Origin: an uncultured Desulfobacter sp.
Lineage (GTDB): Bacteria > Desulfobacterota > Desulfobacteria > Desulfobacterales > Desulfobacteraceae
Direction: 5' to 3'
Length of the DNA: 64,000 nucleotides
NCBI RefSeq assembly: GCF_963666145.1
Contig: NZ_OY762614.1
Coordinates: 4,702,501 to 4,766,500 of the forward strand
Below are positions 7,182-15,978 of this stretch, piece after piece. The notes beneath the pieces were generated by a model that saw nothing but the letters and a program-made list of their open reading frames with translations, had not been told where the DNA came from and did no database searches. The translations under genes were made by a program, and so were the position numbers. Numbering within the stretch: the first letter of the stretch is position 1; every line of letters begins with the position of its first letter.

Positions 7182-9620
7182 TCAAATAATAGGTGTTTCC
7201 ATTTCGTTGACAACTTCCGTGGATACGCCGAATTTTGGGCTGTAATATTGTTCGTCCAAGTAATAGATCTCTTCCCCTCTCTGAACAGGGCGTACGGCTT
7301 GGGCTTTGACTAATTTATCCCAGACATTGGGAAACAGGTTAACACTATATTTTTGGGCCTTTTTTAGCAGTGAATATGCTTGGGCGGGTTCTGGTATCGC
7401 ACAAAGGTCTGCCACAATACTTTTTCCTTCTTTGTATTGAACAATAATTGCCTGGGTCGGTGCATCAATTGATTTAAATACCTTACCCGCTGTTTTGAAA
7501 GACTGCTGTAAACTGAAAGTGGCTTTCTGAACATCTTTTTCCCGTCCGACATTGAGAGGGTTATCGCTTAACAGGTTCAGTAATGTATCTTGTCTTCCTG
7601 CCTGCTTTGCCGTCAGGGGGTATGTCATTTGATCTGCCCGTTCATAAAAATAGTAAGAGAAATATCTGTCCATCGAAACCGGACTTAAAAAATCTTCATG
7701 TCCTTTTTCTTCCAGAACCCGTTCGGCCTTATCCCGGCCTGTTTTTATATCTGTCAGCAAATCAATGGATTCATTGTCAGGGTTGACGACATACACCTGG
7801 GAAATGTCATGATTACCGTTTCGGTTGCAGCGGCCTGCAGCCTGGGCAATGGAGTCGAGACCCGCCAGAAACCGGATTACAGAATTAAAATCAACATCAA
7901 CGCCTGCTTCAATGAGCTGTGTTGAGATACAAAGCAACGGAAGTTCGTTCTCCAGGCGCTGTTTGATCTCATCCAGAATTTCAGTCCGGTGGGCGGGACA
8001 AAGATTTGTGCTTAAGTGGAAAACAACGTTTTTATCTTCATGATTGATTAGATCTGAACACATTTCATGCAGTTGTCTTGCCCAATCCTTAGTATTTACA
8101 ATTACAAGGCAATTGCCTTTTTCCTGAACCTGGGCAACGGCCAGATTCGCAATCTGCTCTTTGGTCCAGCCTCCAGAACGGGTTCTGTTTTCAATGTTTA
8201 CTCTTTTCAGTTGTCTAAAAAGGTCAACGGTATCACCCGCCAGTTCATTTTCAGCAGGGATATCAAGCGCACCGTAGTCTTTGTTGACACAGTTAAGCAC
8301 CGGCTGGGTGGCCGTACAAAGCACCGCAGTGGTTCGGGCATAATTTGTTAAAAAGTTAAGTCCGTTGCAAAACAGGTGAATACAGTTAATGGGAAGGCAT
8401 TGAATTTCATCAAAGATAATAACTGAATTGGCCAGATTGTGCATCCGCCTGGGGCCTCTGGTTCCGCCACCGAATAAAGCCTCAAGAAATTGGACCATTG
8501 TGGTGAAAATGACAGGCGCGTCCCAGTTTTCAGAAGATAGTTTGGACTGCCAGGTCTGCTTTTCAGGCTCAAGATTGGAGTGGTGTTCAAGTACCCAGGG
8601 ATATTCATCTCCAACCTGCTCCAATATATTTCTGATTTCCCTGGCATTCTGGTCAATGATTGACGTATATGGGATAACATAAATAATGTGATCCAGTTGA
8701 TGCTTTTGCGCATGATGAAGGGCATACCGCATGGAGGCAATTGTTTTCCCCCCGCCGGTTGGAACCGTCAACGAATACAGGCCTTGTTGCCTAATAGCGG
8801 CATCTAGGCAATGTCTTGAAATTTCGTTTCTCAATTCATCCACCCGATTGCGTACATTAAAACTCGAAAGTTTGTCTTCCAGCCGGGCTATGGCGATTTG
8901 CCAGTCAATTTTCTTTTTATTCCGAACTGTTTGATTATCAGGACATTCAAAATCTGCGCTGTCAATACGGTCTGAATCAATAAGGCAGCTGAACAAAAAA
9001 CGGGCGAAAAATCCAAGCCTGAAATGTTTTAGACGGTCATGCTCTTTTTTTTGTGGGGATACGATACCGGCAAGTTGTTTTAAAATCTGTTTTAAAAAGT
9101 TTTCTGTCGCAATATGCTCAATGGATTCTTTTATTTTAAGGTCTGCTGCTTCAAGGCATGTTTGAAGATGAGTTAACTCATCTTTCTTTTGGATCCTTTT
9201 CAAAAAAACATTTTCACCTTCCACGTGCAGGCAATCAATCATCCCTCCATGATGGGATGCCAGACATAAGGCTAAAATCTGCCCAACCAGTTTGCCCTGG
9301 GGACCATAATGATTAAAACGCTTCCATATCCATTGTGCCCCTGCTGTTGAATGATCAATTTTACCTTTAAGATTTTTGGTATCGACATTGGCGTCATCAA
9401 GATCAGGGTTAAGAATACCTGTTTCTGCTTTTATATAATTTTGAAAATCGGTGCTGTATTTACCTATATCATGGAGCAGACCAAGCAGTTTTCCCGCCTC
9501 AGGTAATCCGATTTTAGCAGTGAGTTTTTTACAGATAGATGCCACACCCATTAAATGCTCGCATACTGTCTGTATCTCATCATCTTGGCTGCGGTGATGA
9601 GCAACAAAGTTACTTTTCAT
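7182..9620 (-). CDS. cas3: CRISPR-associated helicase-nuclease Cas3
   Basis: 812 residues with an N-terminal HD nuclease (H50-D51 in GLLHDIGKYS, further histidines in KIDHSTAG and ASHHGG) and a superfamily 2 helicase. Walker A is TGGGKT at 288-293 and the DExx box is DEIQ at 404-407. Cas3 is recruited by Cascade to unwind and degrade target DNA. Both active sites look intact. A GAGGGG ribosome site precedes ATG 9620. It is the first cas gene, 23 nt after the XRE-type regulator gene on the same strand. Confidence 0.97.
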   Translation of the reverse strand: MKSNFVAHHRSQDDEIQTVCEHLMGVASICKKLTAKIGLPEAGKLLGLLHDIGKYSTDFQNYIKAETGILNPDLDDANVDTKNLKGKIDHSTAGAQWIWKRFNHYGPQGKLVGQILALCLASHHGGMIDCLHVEGENVFLKRIQKKDELTHLQTCLEAADLKIKESIEHIATENFLKQILKQLAGIVSPQKKEHDRLKHFRLGFFARFLFSCLIDSDRIDSADFECPDNQTVRNKKKIDWQIAIARLEDKLSSFNVRNRVDELRNEISRHCLDAAIRQQGLYSLTVPTGGGKTIASMRYALHHAQKHQLDHIIYVIPYTSIIDQNAREIRNILEQVGDEYPWVLEHHSNLEPEKQTWQSKLSSENWDAPVIFTTMVQFLEALFGGGTRGPRRMHNLANSVIIFDEIQCLPINCIHLFCNGLNFLTNYARTTAVLCTATQPVLNCVNKDYGALDIPAENELAGDTVDLFRQLKRVNIENRTRSGGWTKEQIANLAVAQVQEKGNCLVIVNTKDWARQLHEMCSDLINHEDKNVVFHLSTNLCPAHRTEILDEIKQRLENELPLLCISTQLIEAGVDVDFNSVIRFLAGLDSIAQAAGRCNRNGNHDISQVYVVNPDNESIDLLTDIKTGRDKAERVLEEKGHEDFLSPVSMDRYFSYYFYERADQMTYPLTAKQAGRQDTLLNLLSDNPLNVGREKDVQKATFSLQQSFKTAGKVFKSIDAPTQAIIVQYKEGKSIVADLCAIPEPAQAYSLLKKAQKYSVNLFPNVWDKLVKAQAVRPVQRGEEIYYLDEQYYSPKFGVSTEVVNEMETPII

Positions 9621-9643
9621 GACACCCCTCTTTTTTATATGGA

Positions 9644-10777
9644 CTAAATTTTTATAAGTTTTAGCTCCTCAACCACGGCATGAATTGATTTTATTTCCTG
9701 TTCGACGGTGTCATCTCGGCCTGCAGTCAGTAAAAGATCAAAAAAACGCCCATTGGCGTTCAGTATCCGGCGGGAAGCATCTGGTTCGCCAAAACCGGTT
9801 TGCGTGTAGTGGGTTTTTATTTTTTGTATGTAGGTGTCGGCGGAGTCTTCGGTGATCAGGTTCAGTTCTTTAAGCCGGTAGACAAACGCTTCGGTTGAGA
9901 TGCCGAACCTGTGTTTGATACGCAGGAGAAGATCCCATGTCCAGGTGTCGGGGGTGATGCCCAGTTGACCCACTGTGGTTCGTACTGTGTTTTCAGGCAT
10001 GAGAAAGGTGGCGGCGAAATGTTTGGCCGCCCGTCCGGGATTGATGGGCCGGGACTCGGATGTCGCGTCTGTATCCGGAAAAAGCGCGTCTTTTCTGATT
10101 TTCATTTGATTGAAGATCAGGATGTTGCCCAATTCCACGGCAAGATGGAACAGTTGTCTTTCCGGATTTTTTCGGGCGTTGATGAAAAAAAAGGCGTTCT
10201 GGTGAACGGGTTCAAAAAAAGAGAGTCCGTCCAAATCATCTGCCGATTTCATAAAGGGGAACAAAAGAACCCGTAATCCGAAATTTTCAAAGAGTTCAAG
10301 GTAATCGAAAATCACGGCGTCGCCGGTGCCCATGGCAGTTCTGATACGGCCTGCAAGCTGTTCCATACCGGCGTAGTCCGGTTCAAAGGGAACGGCCAAA
10401 GGCAGCAGGGCGTGTTTTTGAACACCGAGAATGTCTTCAAGGGTATGAAACGCGAACATCAGTTCCCTGCATGCACACAGCAATGCCTTTGGGGGAGGGG
10501 ATGCATCCGGTTCAATGGTCACATGGGCGGTGTCTGTTTTGCCGGCTTCGGCCCTGGCCTGGGACGGGTCCGGGGCAAACAGGGCGTCGGTGGGGACGTC
10601 AAGTGCCTGGGCCAGATTATAGATAACCGTGGCTGACGGCAGGTTGCCGCCCCGCTCAATGCGGCCCAGCGGTCCTTCCTGAATCCCGATTTTTGAGGCC
10701 AGTTGCGCCAGGGTCCAGTTGCGTGACTGCCGGAATGAACGGATATTCTTTCCGATAAATTTTAAGTCATGAGGCAT
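9644..10777 (-). CDS. XRE-family regulator with degenerate ImmA/IrrE-like domain, upstream of cas3
   Basis: 377 residues. Residues about 8-62 form an XRE helix-turn-helix (IRSFRQSRNWTLAQLASKIG, then RIERGGNLPS). Residues about 130-290 resemble the ImmA/IrrE peptidase region, including the downstream AAKHFAATFLMP motif. The zinc site is degenerate: the usual HELGH reads VELGN (214-218), so both metal histidines are missing while the glutamate remains. Proteolysis is unlikely, and a ligand-sensing repressor or activator is more plausible. It ends 23 nt before cas3 on the same strand, so it may head or regulate the cas operon. No strong ribosome site precedes ATG 10777. Confidence 0.85.
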   Translation of the reverse strand: MPHDLKFIGKNIRSFRQSRNWTLAQLASKIGIQEGPLGRIERGGNLPSATVIYNLAQALDVPTDALFAPDPSQARAEAGKTDTAHVTIEPDASPPPKALLCACRELMFAFHTLEDILGVQKHALLPLAVPFEPDYAGMEQLAGRIRTAMGTGDAVIFDYLELFENFGLRVLLFPFMKSADDLDGLSFFEPVHQNAFFFINARKNPERQLFHLAVELGNILIFNQMKIRKDALFPDTDATSESRPINPGRAAKHFAATFLMPENTVRTTVGQLGITPDTWTWDLLLRIKHRFGISTEAFVYRLKELNLITEDSADTYIQKIKTHYTQTGFGEPDASRRILNANGRFFDLLLTAGRDDTVEQEIKSIHAVVEELKLIKI

Positions 10778-10807
10778 GAAGTTATAAAAACCATATCATT
10801 ATTTTTA

Positions 10808-10831
10808 TGTCAATAATTAAATTTAGTTGAC
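10808..10831 (-). promoter_or_regulatory. Candidate promoter/operator upstream of the XRE-cas operon
   Basis: A perfect TTGACA (minus strand, 10808-10813) lies inside a dyad of GTCAA and TTGAC arms at 10809-10831 with an AT-rich centre. No convincing -10 box follows at 17 nt; AT-rich candidates lie at about 10781-10790. A dyad over the -35 box would suit autoregulation by the XRE protein. This is inference. Confidence 0.35.
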
Positions 10832-11070
10832 GATATAAGTGATCTTGTTGTTCTGTATGGGGCCGGCAGCAGACTGCAAAGTTTCTGAAATACGCGCTGA
10901 GGATATGGCTTTATGAACACTTTTTGTCAGATTTGGTGGGAGAGAGACAATAAATGGCGGATGAAAAGATACGATACCTAAAACGGTTTAGGGTAGGGGG
11001 GCTTAGCCCTGGCCGGGACGGCGTACGAAAAGATGTCGGCCTTCGGTTTCGGGCTTGAACAATATGGATT
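10832..11070. other. Intergenic region with no supported gene
   Basis: About 240 bases between the regulator's upstream region and the Rpn-type gene. On the plus strand, ATG 10954 opens a 34-codon frame (stop 11056-11058) with GGGAGAGAG in front. It has no recognisable similarity and sits in a GC-richer patch, perhaps a gene remnant. Nothing else is visible. Confidence 0.4.
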
Positions 11071-12051
11071 TTAAATTGATGCCATCAATTCGGGGACTGA
11101 TTTTGCCGACAGGATTTTTCCCTTCAACGCTTTTAGTCGGTTGATGTCCTGGATGGTTTTGATTTTTGCTATAATTGTTTTACAGTCATCGCTGTCGCCG
11201 AACTTAATACTTACTGCCAGTTCAATGCCTTCGAGAAGCCCCTGTTCAATCCCCTGCTCAAGTCCTTGAGCATGTCCTTCTTTTCTTAATTGTTCAGCCA
11301 ATGTCATAATGATACCTCCTTGTTCTTCAGACAACGCATTTGATACGAGCGTATGAAATTTTTCTGTTGTAATCTCCTCAACGTTGCTGAATACATATTT
11401 TATCAAGGATTCAAAATATTGCAATCCTGTTTCCTGCTCGGACAACTCCTTTAACAACATGAAAATACCGGGTAACTTGTCTGCCACATCCGACTCAAAT
11501 ATATGTTTGAGCAGGAGCATGGTCACCCTTGCCATTATTGTTCCCCTGATTTGATCGTCTGTATATTGAGACAGATCATACAAGATGAATTCAAAATCCG
11601 GAATATAACCGGCAAGCTCGTTCACCGGTCCGTCAAAGAGAGATGCAAACCGTTTATCCACCGACCATTTATCTTTGCCGTGGTATAAAACCAGAGGAAT
11701 TACAATGGACAGGTTTCGACTTTTGGACTGCTTAAGCCCGAGTCGCCAGATTTTAACCATATATTCAATAAGCTGGAGATGTATCAGGGCGTCTGTATAA
11801 CTTTTATGTTCAAAAAGAAAGTATACAAATCCTTGTGCCTTACCAATCTGAATTTTGTAAAGCAGGTCGGAATAAAAATCTTTTAGGTCTTTTTCAATAA
11901 AAGAGTCTTTACAGATCTCAAGGGTATCCAGCTGCACAAGTTCAAGAATCGGTGCCGGTAGATAGTTTTCCAGGAATGACCTGGCATTGCTCAAGTCGCT
12001 CCAGGTTTCCCTGAACAGCTTGTCATGGGAATGGTGCAGTTTGTTTCTCAT
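11071..12051 (-). CDS. Rpn family recombination-promoting nuclease (transposase_31 type)
   Basis: 326 residues. The N-terminal two thirds match the Rpn/YhgA-like PD-(D/E)XK nuclease family: HDKLFRETWSD at the start, an aspartate in the DFYSDLLYKI strand, and the E-x-K pair in VYFLFEHKS. Family members cut DNA and promote RecA-independent recombination; some are proposed to act in phage defence. The C-terminal part contains a glutamate- and glycine-rich linker (QGLEQGIEQGLLEGIE), common in these proteins, whose coding repeats can vary in number. The gene stands alone between the CRISPR locus and a YdjM-like gene, so a defence-island role is possible but unproven. Confidence 0.88.
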   Translation of the reverse strand: MRNKLHHSHDKLFRETWSDLSNARSFLENYLPAPILELVQLDTLEICKDSFIEKDLKDFYSDLLYKIQIGKAQGFVYFLFEHKSYTDALIHLQLIEYMVKIWRLGLKQSKSRNLSIVIPLVLYHGKDKWSVDKRFASLFDGPVNELAGYIPDFEFILYDLSQYTDDQIRGTIMARVTMLLLKHIFESDVADKLPGIFMLLKELSEQETGLQYFESLIKYVFSNVEEITTEKFHTLVSNALSEEQGGIIMTLAEQLRKEGHAQGLEQGIEQGLLEGIELAVSIKFGDSDDCKTIIAKIKTIQDINRLKALKGKILSAKSVPELMASI

Positions 12052-12091
12052 ATTGGTTTTGTATCATGGGGTCCTGTCGGCGGCAATATTT

Positions 12092-12113
12092 TATCCAGTG
12101 AATGCACTGGATA
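12092..12113 (-). terminator. Hairpin between the YdjM-like and Rpn genes
   Basis: A perfect 9-bp stem (TATCCAGTG / CACTGGATA) with an AATG loop. On the minus strand it is followed by AAATATT rather than a strong T-run. It probably ends the YdjM-like transcript. Confidence 0.5.
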
Positions 12114-12165
12114 GAAAAATATATTTATTAAGGTCTGTTATAAAAGCTTAGTTCAATGATCAATG

Positions 12166-12720
12166 TCAGCCCTGTTTTTTGTAAGCACTATGGGCGTAAT
12201 TTAACTTCCCAATAATGACCACAAAGATCGCAGGGCACCAAACCCATAGGATTTCATTTTTCAAAATGGCAAGACCTTTGCCGCTCATAAACGCCTTAAC
12301 GCTAAGGGGCGAAACATCAATCGGTGTGGCCCAGAAGAAATAGCGTGCAGTGTCAAAGGGGGATAAAAGGGCAATGCCAAGGCCGCCGTTTGTAAAGGCG
12401 TCGAGTATGCCGTGAGTCGAAGCGACAACGCTGAAATATAGAAAATAAAACAGCCAGCTTTTAGACAGAACACCTTCTTTTCTAAAAAAGAGCGTTGCTA
12501 TGATACCGCCGAGCAGCGCTGCAAAGAAGATAGAATGAAAAAATCCCCTGTGTCCCCAAAAGCTTGCGTATGCGATGTCGAACTTAAATGTCAGCACATC
12601 AAGGTCAGGCAACATTGCGCAAATCATCGACAGAACCCAAAACCGTTTTGGGGCGCTTCCTTTAGAAATCGCTAAGCCGGACGAGATACCGATTACTGCG
12701 TGGGTGATTGCGGATGGCAA
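12166..12720 (-). CDS. YdjM-like inner-membrane metal-dependent hydrolase (DUF457 family)
   Basis: 184 residues with several membrane segments. It carries the family's metal-ligand pattern: histidine in MPSAITHAVIG, MLPDLDVL, and GHRGFFHSIFFA, with a later HGILDAFTNGG motif. The family is annotated as membrane-bound metal-dependent hydrolases, and the E. coli member YdjM is LexA-regulated. The physiological substrate is unknown. The start is TTG 12720, chosen because AAAGGGG lies about 8 nt upstream and the protein then begins exactly at the conserved MPSAITH. It is apparently a single-gene unit. Confidence 0.85.
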   Translation of the reverse strand: MPSAITHAVIGISSGLAISKGSAPKRFWVLSMICAMLPDLDVLTFKFDIAYASFWGHRGFFHSIFFAALLGGIIATLFFRKEGVLSKSWLFYFLYFSVVASTHGILDAFTNGGLGIALLSPFDTARYFFWATPIDVSPLSVKAFMSGKGLAILKNEILWVWCPAIFVVIIGKLNYAHSAYKKQG

Positions 12721-12765
12721 ATTACGGCCCCTTTCATGGGTTGGGCTGACACGTCGTTTTTTTTG

Positions 12766-13842
12766 TTAACGTCCTTGGTTGTTACTGTGAGTCGTTCGCA
12801 TGCCCTCTCCTGACAGGATAAGCTCAATGGTCGGGTCGTCCAGATTCAGATCAAAGAAGCGAAGGTAAAATTGCCGGACTTCGGTTTTCAGGTCAAGATC
12901 GGCAAACAGATCCGGATATGCGGTTTTTGCGGTCCATAAAATGGCAAGGGGTGTTTCAAGGCCGCCTGGGTGGCCCCACCTGGAAATGCCCACCGGGATG
13001 GTGAAGACCCGGCCTGTTTTTACCGCCTTTATGGGGGCCCACTGGGGATCGGATAGAATTTTTTGGGTTGTTTGATTCTCGTTGGCAATGATCATTTCAG
13101 GGTTCCACATAAGGATTTGTTCCATGCCGGCGAATCGTTTGTTTCTATCTTTTTTTAGAAGGCCTTTGCCCACAGATACGTTGAGAATATTGCAGGCTCC
13201 TGTCCAGTCGGCTTCAAGGGTGCCGGGTCCGTCGGTTCTGAATGGTTCGTTAATGGCGTGGTATACCGGCAGTTTATCCGCCTCTGCAATTCCGTCGGTT
13301 TTTGCCTTTACCCGGGCAATGGCCTTTCTGTAGTAGCGGGTATAGTCCGATGCCTTTTGTTCTCTGTTCAGTATTCGCCCCATGGCTTCAATCACGGCCA
13401 TCTGGCTTTGCATGTCTGAATAGGCGGCGGAGAAATAGGGCAGGCCGAATTCTCTGAGTTTTTCAACCTCCTGGTCAATGCCTGCGGTTTCCGGTTTTAG
13501 AAATACAATATCAGGCCGGGTTTTAATCAGGGACTCGATGTGGATGATGCCCCCGGCAGACGGCACGGGAAGAGATGACAGCTGCGGGACGATTTTTCCC
13601 AGCAGCTTGTCTTTTTTTAATCCTTTGACAATGGCCACCATGTCGTCGCCCCGGCCCAGCATGGCCGTGACATGCCCTGTAAATGCATAGAGGCAGGCGA
13701 TACGTTCCGGATAGTGCGCCAAGGTTAAAATATGGCCCTGGCCGTCGGTTTCGGTTACAACTGCCTGGGCGGATGCCGTGCCGGAGCCGACCAGGCCCAG
13801 TACGATTAAGGCGATTAAAATGGGTGTAAATGTTTTTTTCAT
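12766..13842 (-). CDS. Periplasmic binding protein of an iron-complex/cobalamin-type ABC importer
   Basis: 358 residues with a Sec signal peptide (MKKTF... cleaved after about TASA) and a Peripla_BP_2-type fold: the PERIACLYAF opening strand, then IHIESLIKTRPDIVFL, typical of the FecB/BtuF group. It would bind a chelated metal or corrinoid in the periplasm and deliver it to the permease. It overlaps the ATPase gene by 4 nt. The substrate cannot be read from the sequence, and no cobalamin riboswitch or Fur box was found nearby. The TonB receptor encoded divergently is its probable outer-membrane partner. Confidence 0.9.
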   Translation of the reverse strand: MKKTFTPILIALIVLGLVGSGTASAQAVVTETDGQGHILTLAHYPERIACLYAFTGHVTAMLGRGDDMVAIVKGLKKDKLLGKIVPQLSSLPVPSAGGIIHIESLIKTRPDIVFLKPETAGIDQEVEKLREFGLPYFSAAYSDMQSQMAVIEAMGRILNREQKASDYTRYYRKAIARVKAKTDGIAEADKLPVYHAINEPFRTDGPGTLEADWTGACNILNVSVGKGLLKKDRNKRFAGMEQILMWNPEMIIANENQTTQKILSDPQWAPIKAVKTGRVFTIPVGISRWGHPGGLETPLAILWTAKTAYPDLFADLDLKTEVRQFYLRFFDLNLDDPTIELILSGEGMRTTHSNNQGR

Positions 13843-14663
13843 GGGATTCCGTCCATGGTTTTAATGGGAATGATCTGTTTAATTTCGCCGTTGTCCCGGA
13901 TCTGTTCGGTGACCACGGCTGCCTTCACCCCGAAGACCCGGCTGATGTTTTCACCGGTTAATGCCTGAGAAGGTGTGCCTGCTGTTTGGATGCGGCCCTG
14001 GTGCATGAAACAGACCTGCACGGGAAGCCCTGCGTTTTCAAGAAAAAAGGCGTGGTTGGGAAAATGGGTGGCCATGATCAGGGTCAGCCCCCTGTCGCGG
14101 ATCATCCGGGCAATGGTTTCAAGGACCAGCAGTTCGTTTTTAAAGTCCAGGTGGGCTGTGGGTTCATCCATCACGATGACCGGGGTGTCCTGGACCAGTG
14201 CCCGCAGGATCATGACCAGCTGGGTCTCCCCGCCGGAAAGCCGGGTATAGTTTCGGTCTTTGAGATGCAAAAGTCCCAGGCTCTCCAGCAGCGCTTCGGC
14301 CTTTTTGCGGTCCCGGGCCGAAGGAGAGGAAAAAAGGGCGGTGTAGGGGGTGCGTCCCATTAGCAGGATATCCATGACCGTGAAGGAAAAGGAGCTGCTG
14401 TGGCGCTGGGGCACATAGGCCAGATACCGGGCGGTCTGGGCCGCAGACATCCGGGTGATGGGGGTTTGGTCAATGATGATACTGCCCTTGTCCAGGGTGT
14501 TGATGCCCAGAAGACAGTCCAGCAGCGTGGTTTTACCGCAGCCGTTGGGCCCCAGCAGGCACAGGGACTCGCCCTTTGACACCGTCAGGTCAACCCGGTC
14601 AAACACCTGGGTGCCGGTGTGGGAAAAACCGGCGTCCCGGATCTGGATCAGCGTCTCGGACAT
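13839..14663 (-). CDS. ABC importer ATPase (FecE/BtuD family)
   Basis: 274 residues. Walker A is GPNGCGKTT, the ABC signature is LSGGETQLV and Walker B is VIVMDEPTAHLD, followed by a switch histidine in MATHFPNHAF. It belongs to the iron-chelate/vitamin B12 importer ATPases and powers the permease encoded immediately upstream (4-nt gap). All nucleotide-binding motifs are intact, so the transporter should still work even though the partner receptor is broken. Confidence 0.95.
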   Translation of the reverse strand: MSETLIQIRDAGFSHTGTQVFDRVDLTVSKGESLCLLGPNGCGKTTLLDCLLGINTLDKGSIIIDQTPITRMSAAQTARYLAYVPQRHSSSFSFTVMDILLMGRTPYTALFSSPSARDRKKAEALLESLGLLHLKDRNYTRLSGGETQLVMILRALVQDTPVIVMDEPTAHLDFKNELLVLETIARMIRDRGLTLIMATHFPNHAFFLENAGLPVQVCFMHQGRIQTAGTPSQALTGENISRVFGVKAAVVTEQIRDNGEIKQIIPIKTMDGIP

Positions 14664-14667
14664 GGGA

Positions 14668-15639
14668 TTACCACCGCCTTCCTTTGGTCTGCTTGAGCAG
14701 GTAGATGAAAAACGGGCCGCCCACCAGGGCGGTGAGGATGCCCAGGGGCATTTCGCTTGTGGAGATCAGCCGGCTGACCGTATCCACGACAATCAGAAAG
14801 CAGGCTCCGATGCTGAATGCGGCCGGGATCAGCTCATTGTTGTTGTTGCCGGCTATAAGTCTGCCCATGTGGGGCACCACAAGTCCGATCCAGCCGATGA
14901 CGCCGGAAACGCAGACGGCGGCTGCCGTGGCCAGGGTGGCGCAGACGATGACGAAAAGTCTGTTCCAGGTCAGGTTGAGCCCCAACGCCCTTGCCTCCCT
15001 GTCCCCCATGGCCAGCACATTGAGGCGCCAGCGGATCAGATAGAGCCCGGCACAGCCCAAGATCATGGGCAGTCCGGCAGCAGCAATGACGGGGTACTGG
15101 GCCCGGGAGAGGCTGCCCATCAGCCAGAACACAATGGCCGGCAGTTCATCGTAGGGATCTGCCACATATTTTAAAAAGGATACCAGGGCCGAGAAGATCG
15201 AGCCCACAATTACCCCGCCCAGCACCAGGGTCACGGCCTGGCGGTCCGCCACAAAACGGCCTGTGACCAGGCTTAATCCCACGGCGGCAAGGCCGAATCC
15301 AAAGGAACACAGGTAAACCGGTAAGCCAGAGCCAAAAAGGATCAGGGCCAGGGCGGCTCCGAACCCGGCACCCGAACTGACCCCCAGCATGCCTGAACTG
15401 ACCAGGGGATTTTTGAACAGTCCCTGGAAGGCTGCACCGCTCACCGCCAGGCTTCCGCCCACCAGGGCCGCCAGGATGGCTCGGGGCAGCCGGACATGGA
15501 CGATCAGTGAGTAGTGAATGTCGTTGACCTGGCCTTGGCCTGCCAGGGCCTTGATCAGCAGGGCAATCTCCCGGATGTGAATGGGATATCGGCCCAGAAG
15601 GACCGAGACCAAAATCAGGACCACAGGAGCCAGGGACAA
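14668..15639 (-). CDS. ABC importer permease (FecCD/BtuC family)
   Basis: 323 residues and about ten hydrophobic segments, with the FecCD hallmarks VRLPRAILAALVGGSLAVSGAAFQGLFKNPLVSSGMLGVSSGAGFG and GWIGLVVPHMGRLIAG. It forms the membrane channel for the siderophore or corrinoid importer. The start is uncertain. The frame is open from a TAG about 70 nt upstream but holds no ATG; TTG 15639 is the earliest plausible initiator and leaves a slightly short first membrane helix. It is the first gene of the permease-ATPase-binding protein operon. Confidence 0.92.
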   Translation of the reverse strand: MSLAPVVLILVSVLLGRYPIHIREIALLIKALAGQGQVNDIHYSLIVHVRLPRAILAALVGGSLAVSGAAFQGLFKNPLVSSGMLGVSSGAGFGAALALILFGSGLPVYLCSFGFGLAAVGLSLVTGRFVADRQAVTLVLGGVIVGSIFSALVSFLKYVADPYDELPAIVFWLMGSLSRAQYPVIAAAGLPMILGCAGLYLIRWRLNVLAMGDREARALGLNLTWNRLFVIVCATLATAAAVCVSGVIGWIGLVVPHMGRLIAGNNNNELIPAAFSIGACFLIVVDTVSRLISTSEMPLGILTALVGGPFFIYLLKQTKGRRW

Positions 15640-15978
15640 GGCCTTGAAGGCAAAAAAACGGGTTAAGTTATGGGACTGGGAAATGCTGATGGTTTGTCCT
15701 GAAGCTATCTTTAAATGTGTTTATGGGTTCTTTCTGGTTAGTATCAGAAAAACAAAATGCTGAAAAGAGGGCTTGTGCAAAACACGGGGATAATTGTTTG
15801 ACAAAAACAGACGGATGTGGTTATTTCCCATGCAAATTCAACACTTAGTGGCCCATGGCCCATGTTAAAATTTAGAGAAATCAAGCTACATACGCATTTT
15901 CATGTGTTTGCCGCCGGTTCTCTATTTTTAGCAGGCTGTCGGGGCACTAAATATTTTTAAGGAGAAGAGAGTAAGAAG
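15640..15978. other. Divergent intergenic region between the ABC operon and the TonB receptor
   Basis: 339 bases, AT-rich. On the plus strand TTGACA at about 15798 could be a -35 box for the receptor, but the -10 region (TTATTT) is poor. A tandem GGCCCAT repeat occurs around 15850-15863. AAGGAGAAGAG just before ATG 15979 is a strong ribosome site. I looked for a B12-box or Fur-box pattern and saw neither. Confidence 0.5.

Noticed and set aside
10954..11058. A 34-codon plus-strand frame with a purine-rich upstream region.
   Set aside because: Too short, no similarity recognised, and the region looks like remnant DNA.
15640..15978. Possible cobalamin riboswitch or Fur box between the ABC operon and TonB receptor.
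   Set aside because: No B12-box-like motif or Fur palindrome was found, so the substrate is left open.
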